From Porphyromonas pogonae (GTDB taxonomy: Bacteria; Bacteroidota; Bacteroidia; Bacteroidales; Porphyromonadaceae): DNA of 64,000 nt. The notes beneath the pieces were generated by a model. It searched no databases and was not told where the DNA came from. It saw only the letters and a program-made list of their open reading frames with translations. The translations under genes and the position numbers were made by a program. The DNA lies in contig NZ_CP143258.1 in assembly GCF_036320655.1 (NCBI RefSeq), forward strand, positions 2,852,424-2,916,423, read 5' to 3'. Shown here one piece after another: positions 44,354 to 52,842 of the stretch; within the stretch, counting starts at the first letter, position 1, and every line of letters starts with the position of its first letter.

Positions 44354-45592
44354 TTATTTATAATCAGCAATTGGTTTGGTTTTCAATGAAGGTTTTTCGT
44401 GAGGAAGAAAGTCTTTGGTAGAGTTGTTGGTATCCACCAGAAATTTTCTGCCCTGGGGTTGCGGTTCTACCAATTTGCGTTTGATACCATATCCATATCT
44501 ATTTTCGTCTAACAATATCTTGCTTACCCAAGTCCATCCCGCATCTAAAGAAGGGGTTATGGGCAACCATTGGAACTCTGTTTCTATGCTTACATTTACA
44601 GCATCTAATACCCATTCATTAGGTATTTTGTAGCAACTGTTTTCAAAGTGAGCACCATAAAAGTCATATTCATAATCATATTTATACTTTTCAAGATATT
44701 CTTGTTGGGAGATCGGAAGCTTGACCAAACCAAATGTCGTGGCTCCTTTATTGTCCAGTGACCATGCCAGAGCTGTGGCGCTATAATAGTTTATCATATC
44801 CGGGACTTGCGGATTATTGATCACTTCTGCCATGCCACTTACCTCCGCATCATACCATTCGAAATCGGCTTTGCTCAAGTCTACTGCAGATGCACATATT
44901 TTGGTATGATCAATAGCACCTTCGCATACTATGATTGATTTACCGGGCTTTACCGGATGATCGGTTCCTTTGCCGGGGATACAATAGATGGCTTTCAAAG
45001 CGATTGCTTTATCTATGATGTTTGGTTTATAATCCTGTTTGTCAATTGTCTGGAATTCTGTTTCAAAGAATGCTACTTGATCAGCATAGAGCGTTTCGTC
45101 CGAGTTATTGGTAATAATGATGTATTTATCCTCATTGTATGGTACACGGCTGGGATATATACTACCACCAATATATATTTCTTCTATCACAAAGCCCTGT
45201 GTTGATGGCCGGTACATAAATGTCATCGTTTCGGACAAGGTATTACCCGCTGTTATTTTAAAAGATATTTCACTCGTAAGAGTTGTTTCCGCAAGCTCGC
45301 CTTTCAGTTTCGTGAATTGCATATCGGCTTTTACTTTTGCCTTATAATTGCCGGGAGTCAGCTCCAATTTCAGAGTGTTGCCTTCGATCTTGTCTGTCGG
45401 TACCGATACTTCTTGACCTGTTTCAAGGTTAAGTATCTTGGCTTCTACTTTCTTGAATAAGGCATTTTTTACATCTACTGGACCTGCCAGTTTAAGTTCC
45501 AATGCCTGCGGAGTCATGTCTATAACGTCTTCTTTTTGGCATGAAGCTAATGCCAGGAAGACTAATAATAATGGGAGTAAAGATTTCTTCAT
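44354..45592 (-). CDS. DUF4876-like surface lipoprotein
   Basis: 412 aa from ATG 45592 (MKKSLLPLLLVFLALASCQK), which gives a proper lipobox. A longer frame would overlap the upstream gene. Cys18 is followed by QKEDVID, a surface-export-like signal. Residues about 25-120 form an Ig-like beta domain (ILNLETGQEVSVPTDKIEGN). The rest (FVIEEIYIGGSIYPSRVPYN, YIIITNNSDETLYADQVAFF, GKSIIVCEGAIDH) resembles the lamin-tail-like fold of DUF4876. The family is typical of TonB-receptor operons in Bacteroidota. Likely a surface ligand-binding subunit (inference). Confidence 0.72.
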   Translation of the reverse strand: MKKSLLPLLLVFLALASCQKEDVIDMTPQALELKLAGPVDVKNALFKKVEAKILNLETGQEVSVPTDKIEGNTLKLELTPGNYKAKVKADMQFTKLKGELAETTLTSEISFKITAGNTLSETMTFMYRPSTQGFVIEEIYIGGSIYPSRVPYNEDKYIIITNNSDETLYADQVAFFETEFQTIDKQDYKPNIIDKAIALKAIYCIPGKGTDHPVKPGKSIIVCEGAIDHTKICASAVDLSKADFEWYDAEVSGMAEVINNPQVPDMINYYSATALAWSLDNKGATTFGLVKLPISQQEYLEKYKYDYEYDFYGAHFENSCYKIPNEWVLDAVNVSIETEFQWLPITPSLDAGWTWVSKILLDENRYGYGIKRKLVEPQPQGRKFLVDTNNSTKDFLPHEKPSLKTKPIADYK

Positions 45593-45606
45593 TTTCTTTG
45601 ATTTTG

Positions 45607-47148
45607 TTAGAAGTTTATTCCAAAAGATAATGAGCTTGAGCAACTTCTATTCTTGTCCGAATAGAAACGTCCCTGCACAAAGAGAGTAGTATAGAGGATC
45701 AGGTTCTTGCTCAGTTGTAGATGGAAAGATTCTGAGCAACTTATAGCCCATTGATTCGATGATATTCTGCCAAAAGTGGTGTGCAGATATCTATTTTCAA
45801 AAGGCTTTAGTAATCCGATTGGTACCGAGAGGGTGTGACGAAAACAGTGATCGTACATCACTCCAATCTCGCTACGGAGTATGTATTTGTTTTTATGCAA
45901 GGTTATCCCTGAACTCATATGAGTATTCAGATTTCCGAGCAAAAGTTTTCTGTGAGGGTACAGATATTCCATGCTGAGATGTCTTATTCCTATGCGGGGA
46001 GCTATGTCCCATGTTACGGATTTTCCTTTGGAGGCATAAGAGGCAAATACGGATGAGTGCATAGACTCCTCTGCATACATCGGCAAATGCCCTACAGGGA
46101 GGTATTCTCCTTTTGTGCTTTCACTGATGATGTTATTGCGACCTTGTTTATGACTGTACTCTCCCATTATTCCTGCGCTGAAGAAAGTGCTTGTACCATC
46201 CTTGACGTAAGCCAATCGTACCGGTAAACTATGCTTGTAATAGCTGTTGATAGGAGCTTGGTTGAGCCCGTACATAATTCTTTCCAGCACAGTGTGAGAG
46301 TAAGTGATGCTAAGATCGAATCCTTTTTTGTTGATGGGGAGCAGGTTTAGTGATGTTTGCACCGTGGACATTTCATAGCACAGATCAGACTTTGTGCCGT
46401 CAAATCTTTCGTAATGGCTCCCCAGTCCATCCATTTGCAACTCTGATATTCCGCCTGTTTCTTTGTAAAACGTCACATCGCCTCGTTGCTGATAAGCCCC
46501 GTATTTTATCGTGAGACCTATATTATATGAATCTGATAACAGGAAAGCGCCTCCTGCTTTTATGTTCAGGTCTGATACAATGTTGCGGGGACGCGGATCT
46601 TCTGTCCTATACTCCTGAGATGCTCTATAATTGACTTCCCCGCCAATACTCCATTTTACCCATTGTTTTGAATATCCGCCTTGAAAGGCATATTCCTCAG
46701 CTCTGAGGTCTCCGCCCAACGTATCAGCCAGGAAATATGGGTAAAGTATCTCTACATCTGCACTGCTGATCCAGGATAGATTCTTTTTGTGTTGGACATT
46801 ATAGTGAGCTGCTCCCCATAAGTGTGTATTCTTTTTACGTTTGAGATATGATTGAGCTTCGAACAGCAATCCCTTGTGTCCCGTTCCTTGTTGATAAAAA
46901 ACAGGATATTTGCTTGCTTTTATATCTCCTTTAATATAGAAAGAGGATAAGCCGGACGGATATTTGTATCCTTGTTGTGCAGGATTGCCGGTCGCCGCGG
47001 ACAAGAAGCTCCTATAGCAGTCATACCTGTGCATCACAGATTGTATCAGAGTATAAGCTTGGTCTTGGGTAGCTTGCTTGCCTTGTGCTCTCAGGAGCAT
47101 ATTGGCACAGATTGTCGACAATAAAAGTAATATTAATCTTTTATTCAT
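45607..47148 (-). CDS. DUF6850-type outer-membrane beta-barrel protein
   Basis: 513 aa. Signal peptide about 1-21 (ANMLLRAQ). The remainder is alternating amphipathic strands ending in aromatics (GLLFEAQSYLKRKKNTHLWG, WSIGGEVNYRASQEYRTEDP, YNIGLTIKYGAYQQ) and finishes SSLSFGINF with a C-terminal Phe, the mark of BamA-assembled barrels. It fits DUF6850. It lies 15 bp after a small lipoprotein gene. It could be a second pore or an assembly partner of the TonB receptor. Confidence 0.75.
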   Translation of the reverse strand: MNKRLILLLLSTICANMLLRAQGKQATQDQAYTLIQSVMHRYDCYRSFLSAATGNPAQQGYKYPSGLSSFYIKGDIKASKYPVFYQQGTGHKGLLFEAQSYLKRKKNTHLWGAAHYNVQHKKNLSWISSADVEILYPYFLADTLGGDLRAEEYAFQGGYSKQWVKWSIGGEVNYRASQEYRTEDPRPRNIVSDLNIKAGGAFLLSDSYNIGLTIKYGAYQQRGDVTFYKETGGISELQMDGLGSHYERFDGTKSDLCYEMSTVQTSLNLLPINKKGFDLSITYSHTVLERIMYGLNQAPINSYYKHSLPVRLAYVKDGTSTFFSAGIMGEYSHKQGRNNIISESTKGEYLPVGHLPMYAEESMHSSVFASYASKGKSVTWDIAPRIGIRHLSMEYLYPHRKLLLGNLNTHMSSGITLHKNKYILRSEIGVMYDHCFRHTLSVPIGLLKPFENRYLHTTFGRISSNQWAISCSESFHLQLSKNLILYTTLFVQGRFYSDKNRSCSSSLSFGINF

Positions 47149-47163
47149 TCTTCACTCCTTTAT

Positions 47164-47556
47164 TCATATCTTTAATTGTATGACCTCTATGCGGATGTCT
47201 TCCTTCTGTCTCAGGAAATGGATATTCTCCTTGTATCCTCTGAGTCTGCAGCTTTTTTCTACTCCATTCTCGTTATATACCATCACACCTTCTATGAGTA
47301 TGATGTATATACCTTGTACGAGTCTCTGTGTTACTTGGTCAGTTGTGATGTTGTTATTGGTAAATTGCAGTTTGCTATTGATGTTAGTGCAAGTCATTTC
47401 GAGATGCAAGCGTTCCGGAAGTATTCCCTTCGGTAAGTCAAAGGCAATGGATGCTTCGCTCATGATCTCATCTTCAGTATATTCTTTACAAGAGCTCAGC
47501 CCCATGATGAGAAGAAGTATACTGTAGAGGCATAGTATATTGGTTATAGGTTTCAT
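47164..47556 (-). CDS. Small lipoprotein of the TonB/ABC operon
   Basis: 130 aa. Lipobox IMGLSSCKEYTEDE (Cys23), again with acidic residues after the Cys. The 107-residue mature part is predicted beta (ASIAFDLPKGILPERLHLEM, LVQGIYIILIEGVMVYNENG). Its layout resembles the N-terminal Ig-like domain of the DUF4876 protein four kilobases downstream. It starts 15 bp after the TonB receptor stop. I recognise no named family. It is probably a surface or periplasmic accessory to the receptor. Confidence 0.6.
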   Translation of the reverse strand: MKPITNILCLYSILLLIMGLSSCKEYTEDEIMSEASIAFDLPKGILPERLHLEMTCTNINSKLQFTNNNITTDQVTQRLVQGIYIILIEGVMVYNENGVEKSCRLRGYKENIHFLRQKEDIRIEVIQLKI

Positions 47557-47571
47557 AGTTTATAATGTCTC

Positions 47572-50331
47572 TTAAATCTTAACATTCATCTCCATGCCGA
47601 AGTATGGACTCTTTCTTCGTCTTATAGTCATATCGAGCTGCTTGTAAGGTGGTGCATAATTAACTATCCTGTTTACGAAAAGGGCAATTTCCAGCTTTCG
47701 TTCAAAAAGATATTTAGTGGCTTTGAGGTTTATGTTGCTTTCCATGGGGATATGCGTTTTGGGTGATGATACATTATTTCTGCGCAGCCATTGCAAATAA
47801 AGGTCTTGTGCATCTGCTTCCGTATAGTTATGTTGGACGAACTTGCTATCAATATAGTAATTGGGATATCTTGATATCGGCAGAGATTCTGAGCTTCGCA
47901 TCCACTCGCTTCCTAGTGATAGTGACACGCCGAGCCCGAGTTGTGGAATATGTGTATCTATTCTGAAATCGGTATTGAGCATTTCATATACATTACCTTC
48001 TAAATCATTGTATACTCCTACATATTTATATTCCTTGCCGTTCAGCACGATGTCGGGTCTATAGTACTGTGCCTGGCTATTGCGGTAAGTGGTCCTGAAC
48101 CATCCTCCGGAAAAAGTAAAACGAGTGTAGATTTTGGGATATCTGGGAGTGTATGCCATGAATTCTATACCTCGCTTGAGTGTGCGGCTTCCGTTTGAAG
48201 TATTGGGTACAAAGGCTACATAAGACTCTTCAGAGAAAGGCAATACATTTATATCGGGGCGCTCAGTGAGATGTGCATGGTCGAGATCTTTCGTATGGAA
48301 GCGTTTGTAGGAAAGAAACGAGAGATCGGCAGTGGGTCTGAATCCGCTTTTCATATCTTCTACAAAATAGGTCATGGATAGGTTATAACCTTTCCAGCTT
48401 GCATCTACTCTTACTTCCTTTTTCAGATTTCGGGCTGGCTGTAATTTCTCGCTTTGACCCGGTATGATAAAAGTTTTGAGATAAAGCCTTCTGTAATCGG
48501 GATTGGTGTGAAAGTAGTTGAGCTCTATGAGGTCGTAATAGCTTTTTAGAGGATATAACTGTGCTATTGTGGGAGCCATGCTGTTCCAGCCTATGCCTGC
48601 GTACAATGATACTTGGAGGGGATTTCCTATAATGCTCCATGATGGGAAATCCCATTTAATATTCAATCGGGGATCACAATACACTTTTTTGTACATGGTG
48701 TATTGTTTATCAAGGTTTAAGATGGAAAGACTACGTAGCCCTGCCTGTATGGTAAGGATATTATTGCCTATGGGAACAGAGGTATTGGTTTCCGCAAATA
48801 AAGAGAGTTCATTCCCGGCAGGTATATCATGGAAGTTGATAGGTCTTATGCCCATACGAGGACTCAGAGGTTTTTCCATATCGAATAGTTCGCCCTTTCC
48901 TTTATTTACATCATATTGCCATTCTACTCCCCATATCAACTTATTTTCCACCTTATTGAAGTTAAGTCTTGACTCTCCCGTGAGCTTGGTATTTATATAA
49001 ATAGGTTTACCGTCTACTGCATAATTTGAAGTATACGCTTCAGTGAGATATTTACCATCGTGTTCGCCCGGCTTCATTGTGTTGGAAAGAGGTGTTATCT
49101 CGCTGATCTCTACATATTTTACCACATCGATGCGATCGTGTTGGGTGCTGAAAGAAAAATCTAACGTAATATCCTGAAGCCATTTATTCTTGGGGTTTTG
49201 GTATTCTAATGTATGACCTACGGCAAACCTGTTGTATGACGAGCGGTAAGAGTCGATATAGCTATGCATCAGGTCTCGATCCACTTTTTCGTCGTCTATG
49301 GACAATGTATAGTCTACATTAGATTGCCATTGCAGGCTTGCATCTCCTATGTAGAAAGTTTTGGTTCCTCGTAGTGAGCCTGTGATTCTTTGGTAATTTT
49401 CGCGCACATTGCGGGGATCGGCTTTTGCCGATAAATAATCTATACCTCCCGACAGATTGAAATTTCTCCACAAGTTATTGGTTCCACTACCCAGATAAAA
49501 CAACCGGCTGCTCATATCCGCTTTGAAGCGGGCTTCTATATCTTCCATGTCACGCTTACGTTTTATCTTGACGAGTCCACTGGTGAGATTGCCGTATTGC
49601 ACAGAAGGTATACCCCGAATGATCTCTACACTTTTAATATTGTCAGTAGATATGGTGCGCATATCCACTCCTTTGTTGATAAACTTTCTTTTCTTAAACA
49701 GATAGTCCGTTGCACCTCGCACTACTTGCATGTTGGCATCTTCTCTTACGGGCATGTTGTCGATCAGAAAAGAAACACCCAACGATGAGGTCGCATAGTT
49801 TTCATCGCCTGTAGGAATCTCCCTGATGTGTATAGCATTGGGCACCGTAAGCAAAGGATCCCGAGATCTACCACCGGGAAGTAACTGTATAATATCTGAA
49901 AAACTTGAGGGTTGCAGGTGCCGCATGGCATCCTTGTTGATCACGGAAGCACTGCTCATCCCTTTGGATTCTGATGCAGTGATCATCACTTCATTGAGCA
50001 TTGTATTGTCCGGAGTCATATACACTACCATACGTTTATTGCTCTGGGGGAGTATCTCTTGAACTATCTTTTTATACCCTACATAGGTTACCATCAATGT
50101 ATGTTTCTTGCCACTTGTCAGTTCTATTGATAACTCTCCATCCTTGTTACAGCTATATCCTTTGCCTCCTTTGTCGTCATATATTCGCAAAGTTGCATAG
50201 GGCAGTGGATCTTTGGTGTTTTTGTCAAGGATTTTCAGGCTGTAAACTACCGTGCCGGGTTGCTTGCCCATAAGAGACGTGCAGAGTAAAAGCAATATTC
50301 CAAAAAGAGAGCACTTGGCGATTATATTCAT
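47572..50331 (-). CDS. TonB-dependent outer-membrane receptor, first gene of an eight-gene operon
   Basis: 919 aa. Signal peptide about 1-22. Carboxypeptidase-regulatory-like domain at about 28-108 (SLKILDKNTKDPLPYATLRI, LMVTYVGYKKIVQEIL), plug at about 112-245 (NEVMITASESKGMSSASVIN, SVEIIRGIPSVQYGNLTSGL), then a barrel. Unlike the three SusC proteins it lacks the SusC plug signature and has no SusD partner, so it is a stand-alone TonB receptor of the kind used for metal chelates, cobalamin, peptides or other ligands. A good promoter lies just upstream (50402-50432). Confidence 0.88.
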   Translation of the reverse strand: MNIIAKCSLFGILLLLCTSLMGKQPGTVVYSLKILDKNTKDPLPYATLRIYDDKGGKGYSCNKDGELSIELTSGKKHTLMVTYVGYKKIVQEILPQSNKRMVVYMTPDNTMLNEVMITASESKGMSSASVINKDAMRHLQPSSFSDIIQLLPGGRSRDPLLTVPNAIHIREIPTGDENYATSSLGVSFLIDNMPVREDANMQVVRGATDYLFKKRKFINKGVDMRTISTDNIKSVEIIRGIPSVQYGNLTSGLVKIKRKRDMEDIEARFKADMSSRLFYLGSGTNNLWRNFNLSGGIDYLSAKADPRNVRENYQRITGSLRGTKTFYIGDASLQWQSNVDYTLSIDDEKVDRDLMHSYIDSYRSSYNRFAVGHTLEYQNPKNKWLQDITLDFSFSTQHDRIDVVKYVEISEITPLSNTMKPGEHDGKYLTEAYTSNYAVDGKPIYINTKLTGESRLNFNKVENKLIWGVEWQYDVNKGKGELFDMEKPLSPRMGIRPINFHDIPAGNELSLFAETNTSVPIGNNILTIQAGLRSLSILNLDKQYTMYKKVYCDPRLNIKWDFPSWSIIGNPLQVSLYAGIGWNSMAPTIAQLYPLKSYYDLIELNYFHTNPDYRRLYLKTFIIPGQSEKLQPARNLKKEVRVDASWKGYNLSMTYFVEDMKSGFRPTADLSFLSYKRFHTKDLDHAHLTERPDINVLPFSEESYVAFVPNTSNGSRTLKRGIEFMAYTPRYPKIYTRFTFSGGWFRTTYRNSQAQYYRPDIVLNGKEYKYVGVYNDLEGNVYEMLNTDFRIDTHIPQLGLGVSLSLGSEWMRSSESLPISRYPNYYIDSKFVQHNYTEADAQDLYLQWLRRNNVSSPKTHIPMESNINLKATKYLFERKLEIALFVNRIVNYAPPYKQLDMTIRRRKSPYFGMEMNVKI

Positions 50332-50401
50332 TAGGTTAGTGGTTATAAAGTCTGTTTATCACAGGTTCTTAGCTCATAATAGAACCACAGTGTCATGGCC
50401 A

Positions 50402-50432
50402 CAAATTTATTTTGAAAAGAAAGTTCTGGCAA
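50402..50432 (-). promoter_or_regulatory. Promoter of the TonB/ABC operon
   Basis: On the minus strand TTG (50432-50430), 20 bp, then TAAATTTG (50409-50402) matches the Bacteroidota -33/-7 pattern. Predicted start near 50395, about 65 nt before the receptor ATG. Confidence 0.7.
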
Positions 50433-50910
50433 TCATTCTTATTAGGTAATATGATCTCGAAACATCACAATAAATGAGTATAATTTATTTCTACATGATA
50501 GGTTAATTGCAGAAAAAGATCTCATCTATGCAGTTGAATCAATTGGTTATCAGAGATGATACACAGTCTGTCAAAAAGAATACTCCTTCTCTCATTAAAG
50601 CATATCTATCACAGGTTCTTGCTGCAACTTATCACTTTAATTAATAGATAGTTTGGATAGATTGGCATGAATAGTTATTGCCATACCAACGATCCATTTG
50701 TGTGATATTTTTTTGAGTACTCTTTCTTTTTGTCAATTTAGGAGGTATCCGGTTGTCGACAAATAAAATCCAGCACGGTACCTTATTGACAGCATTACGA
50801 TGTTTAATATGTCATTTATTTCTTTTTAAGCGAAATTATCTTTCTTTTTGATTTACACAAAAACTATCGTAATGAGTATTTCTGTATTGTAACATACTTG
50901 TTCTATTCTT

Positions 50911-51029
50911 TTAACTAAGATATCATCTCTTTATAACTACATTTCGAGACTCTCTTAACTAAGAAAATTCAGTCTCTTAGTTAAAATAAATTTGTCTTAC
51001 AGTTAAGAAAGTGTCGTGGTTTAACTAAG
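50911..51029. repeat. Cluster of TTAACTAAG 9-mers
   Basis: TTAACTAAG at 50911-50919, 50955-50963 and 51021-51029 (plus) and 50976-50984 (minus). The middle two form a 10-bp inverted repeat (50955-50964 and 50975-50984). Four copies of a 9-mer in 119 bp is unlikely by chance even in AT-rich DNA and suggests a protein-binding region. Confidence 0.55.
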
Positions 51030-51053
51030 GAAATAGGCTCTTTTAGAAAAAGT

Positions 51054-51095
51054 AAAAAAAACCGCAAACAGTACTATGTAAGCATCTGTTTGCGG
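51054..51095 (-). terminator. Strong rho-independent terminator on the minus strand
   Basis: A perfect 10-bp stem (51062-51071 with 51086-51095) followed on the minus strand by eight T (A8 at 51054-51061). No annotated gene ends here, so it must end an unannotated minus-strand transcript. Confidence 0.8.
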
Positions 51096-51305
51096 ATATT
51101 ATGTGGATAAAATAAATTTTTCTACTCTATTTTGACAGTTTGATATTTTAGGGTTACGACTGTAAATTGACAATATGTAAGTTCTGCACTTTGCTTCAGT
51201 CTATGGTGGTAGCTCACACAAAAATATTTGTGTGCAATCCGTAATATCCTGTTATAAGCTGATCCATTCATATCTGAGTTTTTATCAAAGCATTTGTAGT
51301 TCCTA
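51054..51305 (-). ncRNA. Candidate small RNA (or small-protein mRNA) between promoter-like element B and a terminator
   Basis: The -33/-7 pair at 51343-51312 predicts a start near 51305, and the strong terminator at 51095-51054 predicts the end, giving a transcript of about 250 nt. It includes a palindromic CACACAAA ... TTTGTGTG hairpin. A frame of up to 49 codons (ATG near 51271) exists but resembles nothing known. Support is from signals only. Confidence 0.4.
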
Positions 51306-51311
51306 TACCCA

Positions 51312-51343
51312 CAAAGATACAACATCGCATCCCCCTTTGTCAA
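51312..51343 (-). promoter_or_regulatory. Shared promoter-like element, copy B
   Basis: On the minus strand TTGACA (51343-51338), 18 bp containing G5, then TATCTTTG (51319-51312). It shares the TTGACAAAGGGGG and GATGTTGTATCTTTGT blocks with copy A and most of both with copy C. Confidence 0.6.
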
Positions 51344-51867
51344 GAGGTATCACGCTTTTTTGTCTACAGTATATCCGAAAATACTGACCCCTATAGATTA
51401 AACGTCTGCTTTTTATGATGACAATATTATCTAGAGGTAGCATAGAATTCTAAATTTCTGGCATACATTGAATTGGATATCTCCATCGTTCATGACGGTA
51501 TCCCGTAGAGGACAGGCTATACTTTGTATAATCCGACCGAAGTAGCCTACACAAAGACATTTTCTTCTGTTTTTAACTTCACCCTTTCACGAGCCTGATA
51601 GAGGCTCATTAGGTAATTGTGTACATTACTTCGGCTCTCATCTTATACATTTCAAAGGTTCAGATAAGGTAAATATCACTTTAAGCTCTATGCCAGAGCT
51701 AAGTCTATTCTTCTCCTTGATCAAGAATTTTCCGGCTTAGCTTTACTCAATAGCAATAAAGGATATAAGACAACTTATACTGTAATTAAGATTTAGCTCA
51801 AAAAGCTTTTTTCTGAGGTATTCTTTTTATGTATGAGATAATTTATGTCTTGGATATCTTTATTATG

Positions 51868-52482
51868 CTAGAATTTGTTTTCAAAGACAGAACCGTCTTT
51901 TACATAGGTTCCTTGGAAACTGATTGGAATTCCGAAATCATCAATTGTTACTGGCTTATTTATATACTCCATAATAGCTGAGAGTGGATTACCGTTTTTT
52001 GATTCGGGAAGTGACAAGCGACCTAAAACTGTTATTTTAATATTTGAATTTGACAGGATAGCTTTGCTTCTGTTACTAAGGTTAGCCTTACTTTCTAAAG
52101 CCTCTTGGATTGCACCTTTTAAGTCAGAACTCGGTATATCAGCTTCTACTAACATCGTTATTCTCTTTCCAAATATCAGAGATGATACATAGATCAGTTC
52201 ATCTACTCGCTTTATTACTTCAGGGTCTTTGCCGTGTAATTTTCCATCATCTGGATAATCCATTGATATGTCGAAAAAGCTTTTCTTGATATCTACGACC
52301 ACACAAGTCTTATTTAGCTTAGCATTTTGTGGAATCCCAAAAAACGTTTCCAAATTCGTTGTTTGGCCAAATAGCAATGAGAGATAATCATATGAACTTA
52401 TATCTCTTGAGGAATAAGAAAATCCGGCGATTGATGTTATTTCCCCCTTTTCGATTACACTTTCACGTATAACCTTCATCAT
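51868..52482 (-). pseudogene. Fragment of a cholesterol-dependent-cytolysin-like (thiol-activated cytolysin) protein
   Basis: 204 aa open from ATG 52482, against about 470-500 aa in the family. By eye it aligns with the pore-forming core of perfringolysin-type toxins: SYSSRDISSYDYLSLLFG with their KSQISSALNVN region, LIYVSSLIFGKRITMLVEAD with LMVSNVAYGRTIYVKLE, SNSNIKITVLG with ENSSFTAVVLGG, and GIPISFQGTYVKDGSVF with AYPISYTSVFLKDNSVA. The first domain (with its export signal) and the membrane-binding domain 4 with the Trp-rich undecapeptide are missing. The frame is open for 16 codons upstream of the ATG without another start, and just past the stop the same frame reads HNKDI, hinting at a nonsense mutation. 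AT-rich. It may still make a peptide, but a lytic toxin is unlikely. Confidence 0.6.
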
Positions 52483-52842
52483 ATTTTCATATGAAGGTAT
52501 AATAGCGATCAGAGTTAAAATATCAAGCCACTACCCTCTTCTCCAAACGAACATGCTTCAGTGCTGACGTCTTCATGCAAAAACATTATCTCAGCCCCTC
52601 TTCCCTTTACCAAAAATGTAAAGTCCATTACCATATTCTAAACGTTCTTTGTGGAGAAACCATACCATTCCTTCAAACAAGGGTAAAAAAGTTATCCACA
52701 ACGACAGCATCATTGTGGATAATTATATATTGGGCAGTCCTAAACTGTGGATAACTTGTTCATAACGTTGGGACAAGTAGTTCACAGTGTATGGCATGCT
52801 GTATGTAAACAAACTGCAACGTACTGTATATAGGCACAATGA
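52483..52842. other. 360-bp gap holding three perfect DnaA boxes
   Basis: Lies between nnr (minus) and the cytolysin fragment (minus). Apart from the DnaA boxes and about 50 bp of possible 5' remnant of the cytolysin gene, I see no gene. Confidence 0.5.
52692..52754. promoter_or_regulatory. Three consensus DnaA boxes in 63 bp
   Basis: TTATCCACA at 52692-52700 (plus) and TGTGGATAA at 52714-52722 and 52746-52754 (minus orientation) are perfect matches to the bacterial DnaA box. They sit in an AT-rich gap. Genes on both sides run in the same direction, which argues against a bidirectional origin with strong gene-strand bias, but a DnaA-binding site is plausible. Confidence 0.5.

Larger units (their letters stand above)
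50332..51867. other. 1.5-kb intergenic region with promoter, 9-mer cluster, terminator and candidate sRNA
   Basis: No protein-coding gene that I can support. It contains the TonB operon promoter (50402), four TTAACTAAG sites (50911-51029), a strong minus-strand terminator (51054-51095), a shared promoter-like element (51312-51343), and AT-rich sequence that may include decayed C-terminal cytolysin sequence (51400-51867). Confidence 0.6.

Noticed and set aside
51122..51343. 73-aa protein starting at TTG 51343
   Set aside because: Same problem: the start lies inside the promoter-like element. A shorter frame inside the predicted RNA is kept only as a possibility.
51400..51867. C-terminal part of the cytolysin in other frames downstream of the stop
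   Set aside because: A few suggestive residues (HNKDI, later ARNL) are visible but too short and interrupted to support an alignment by eye.
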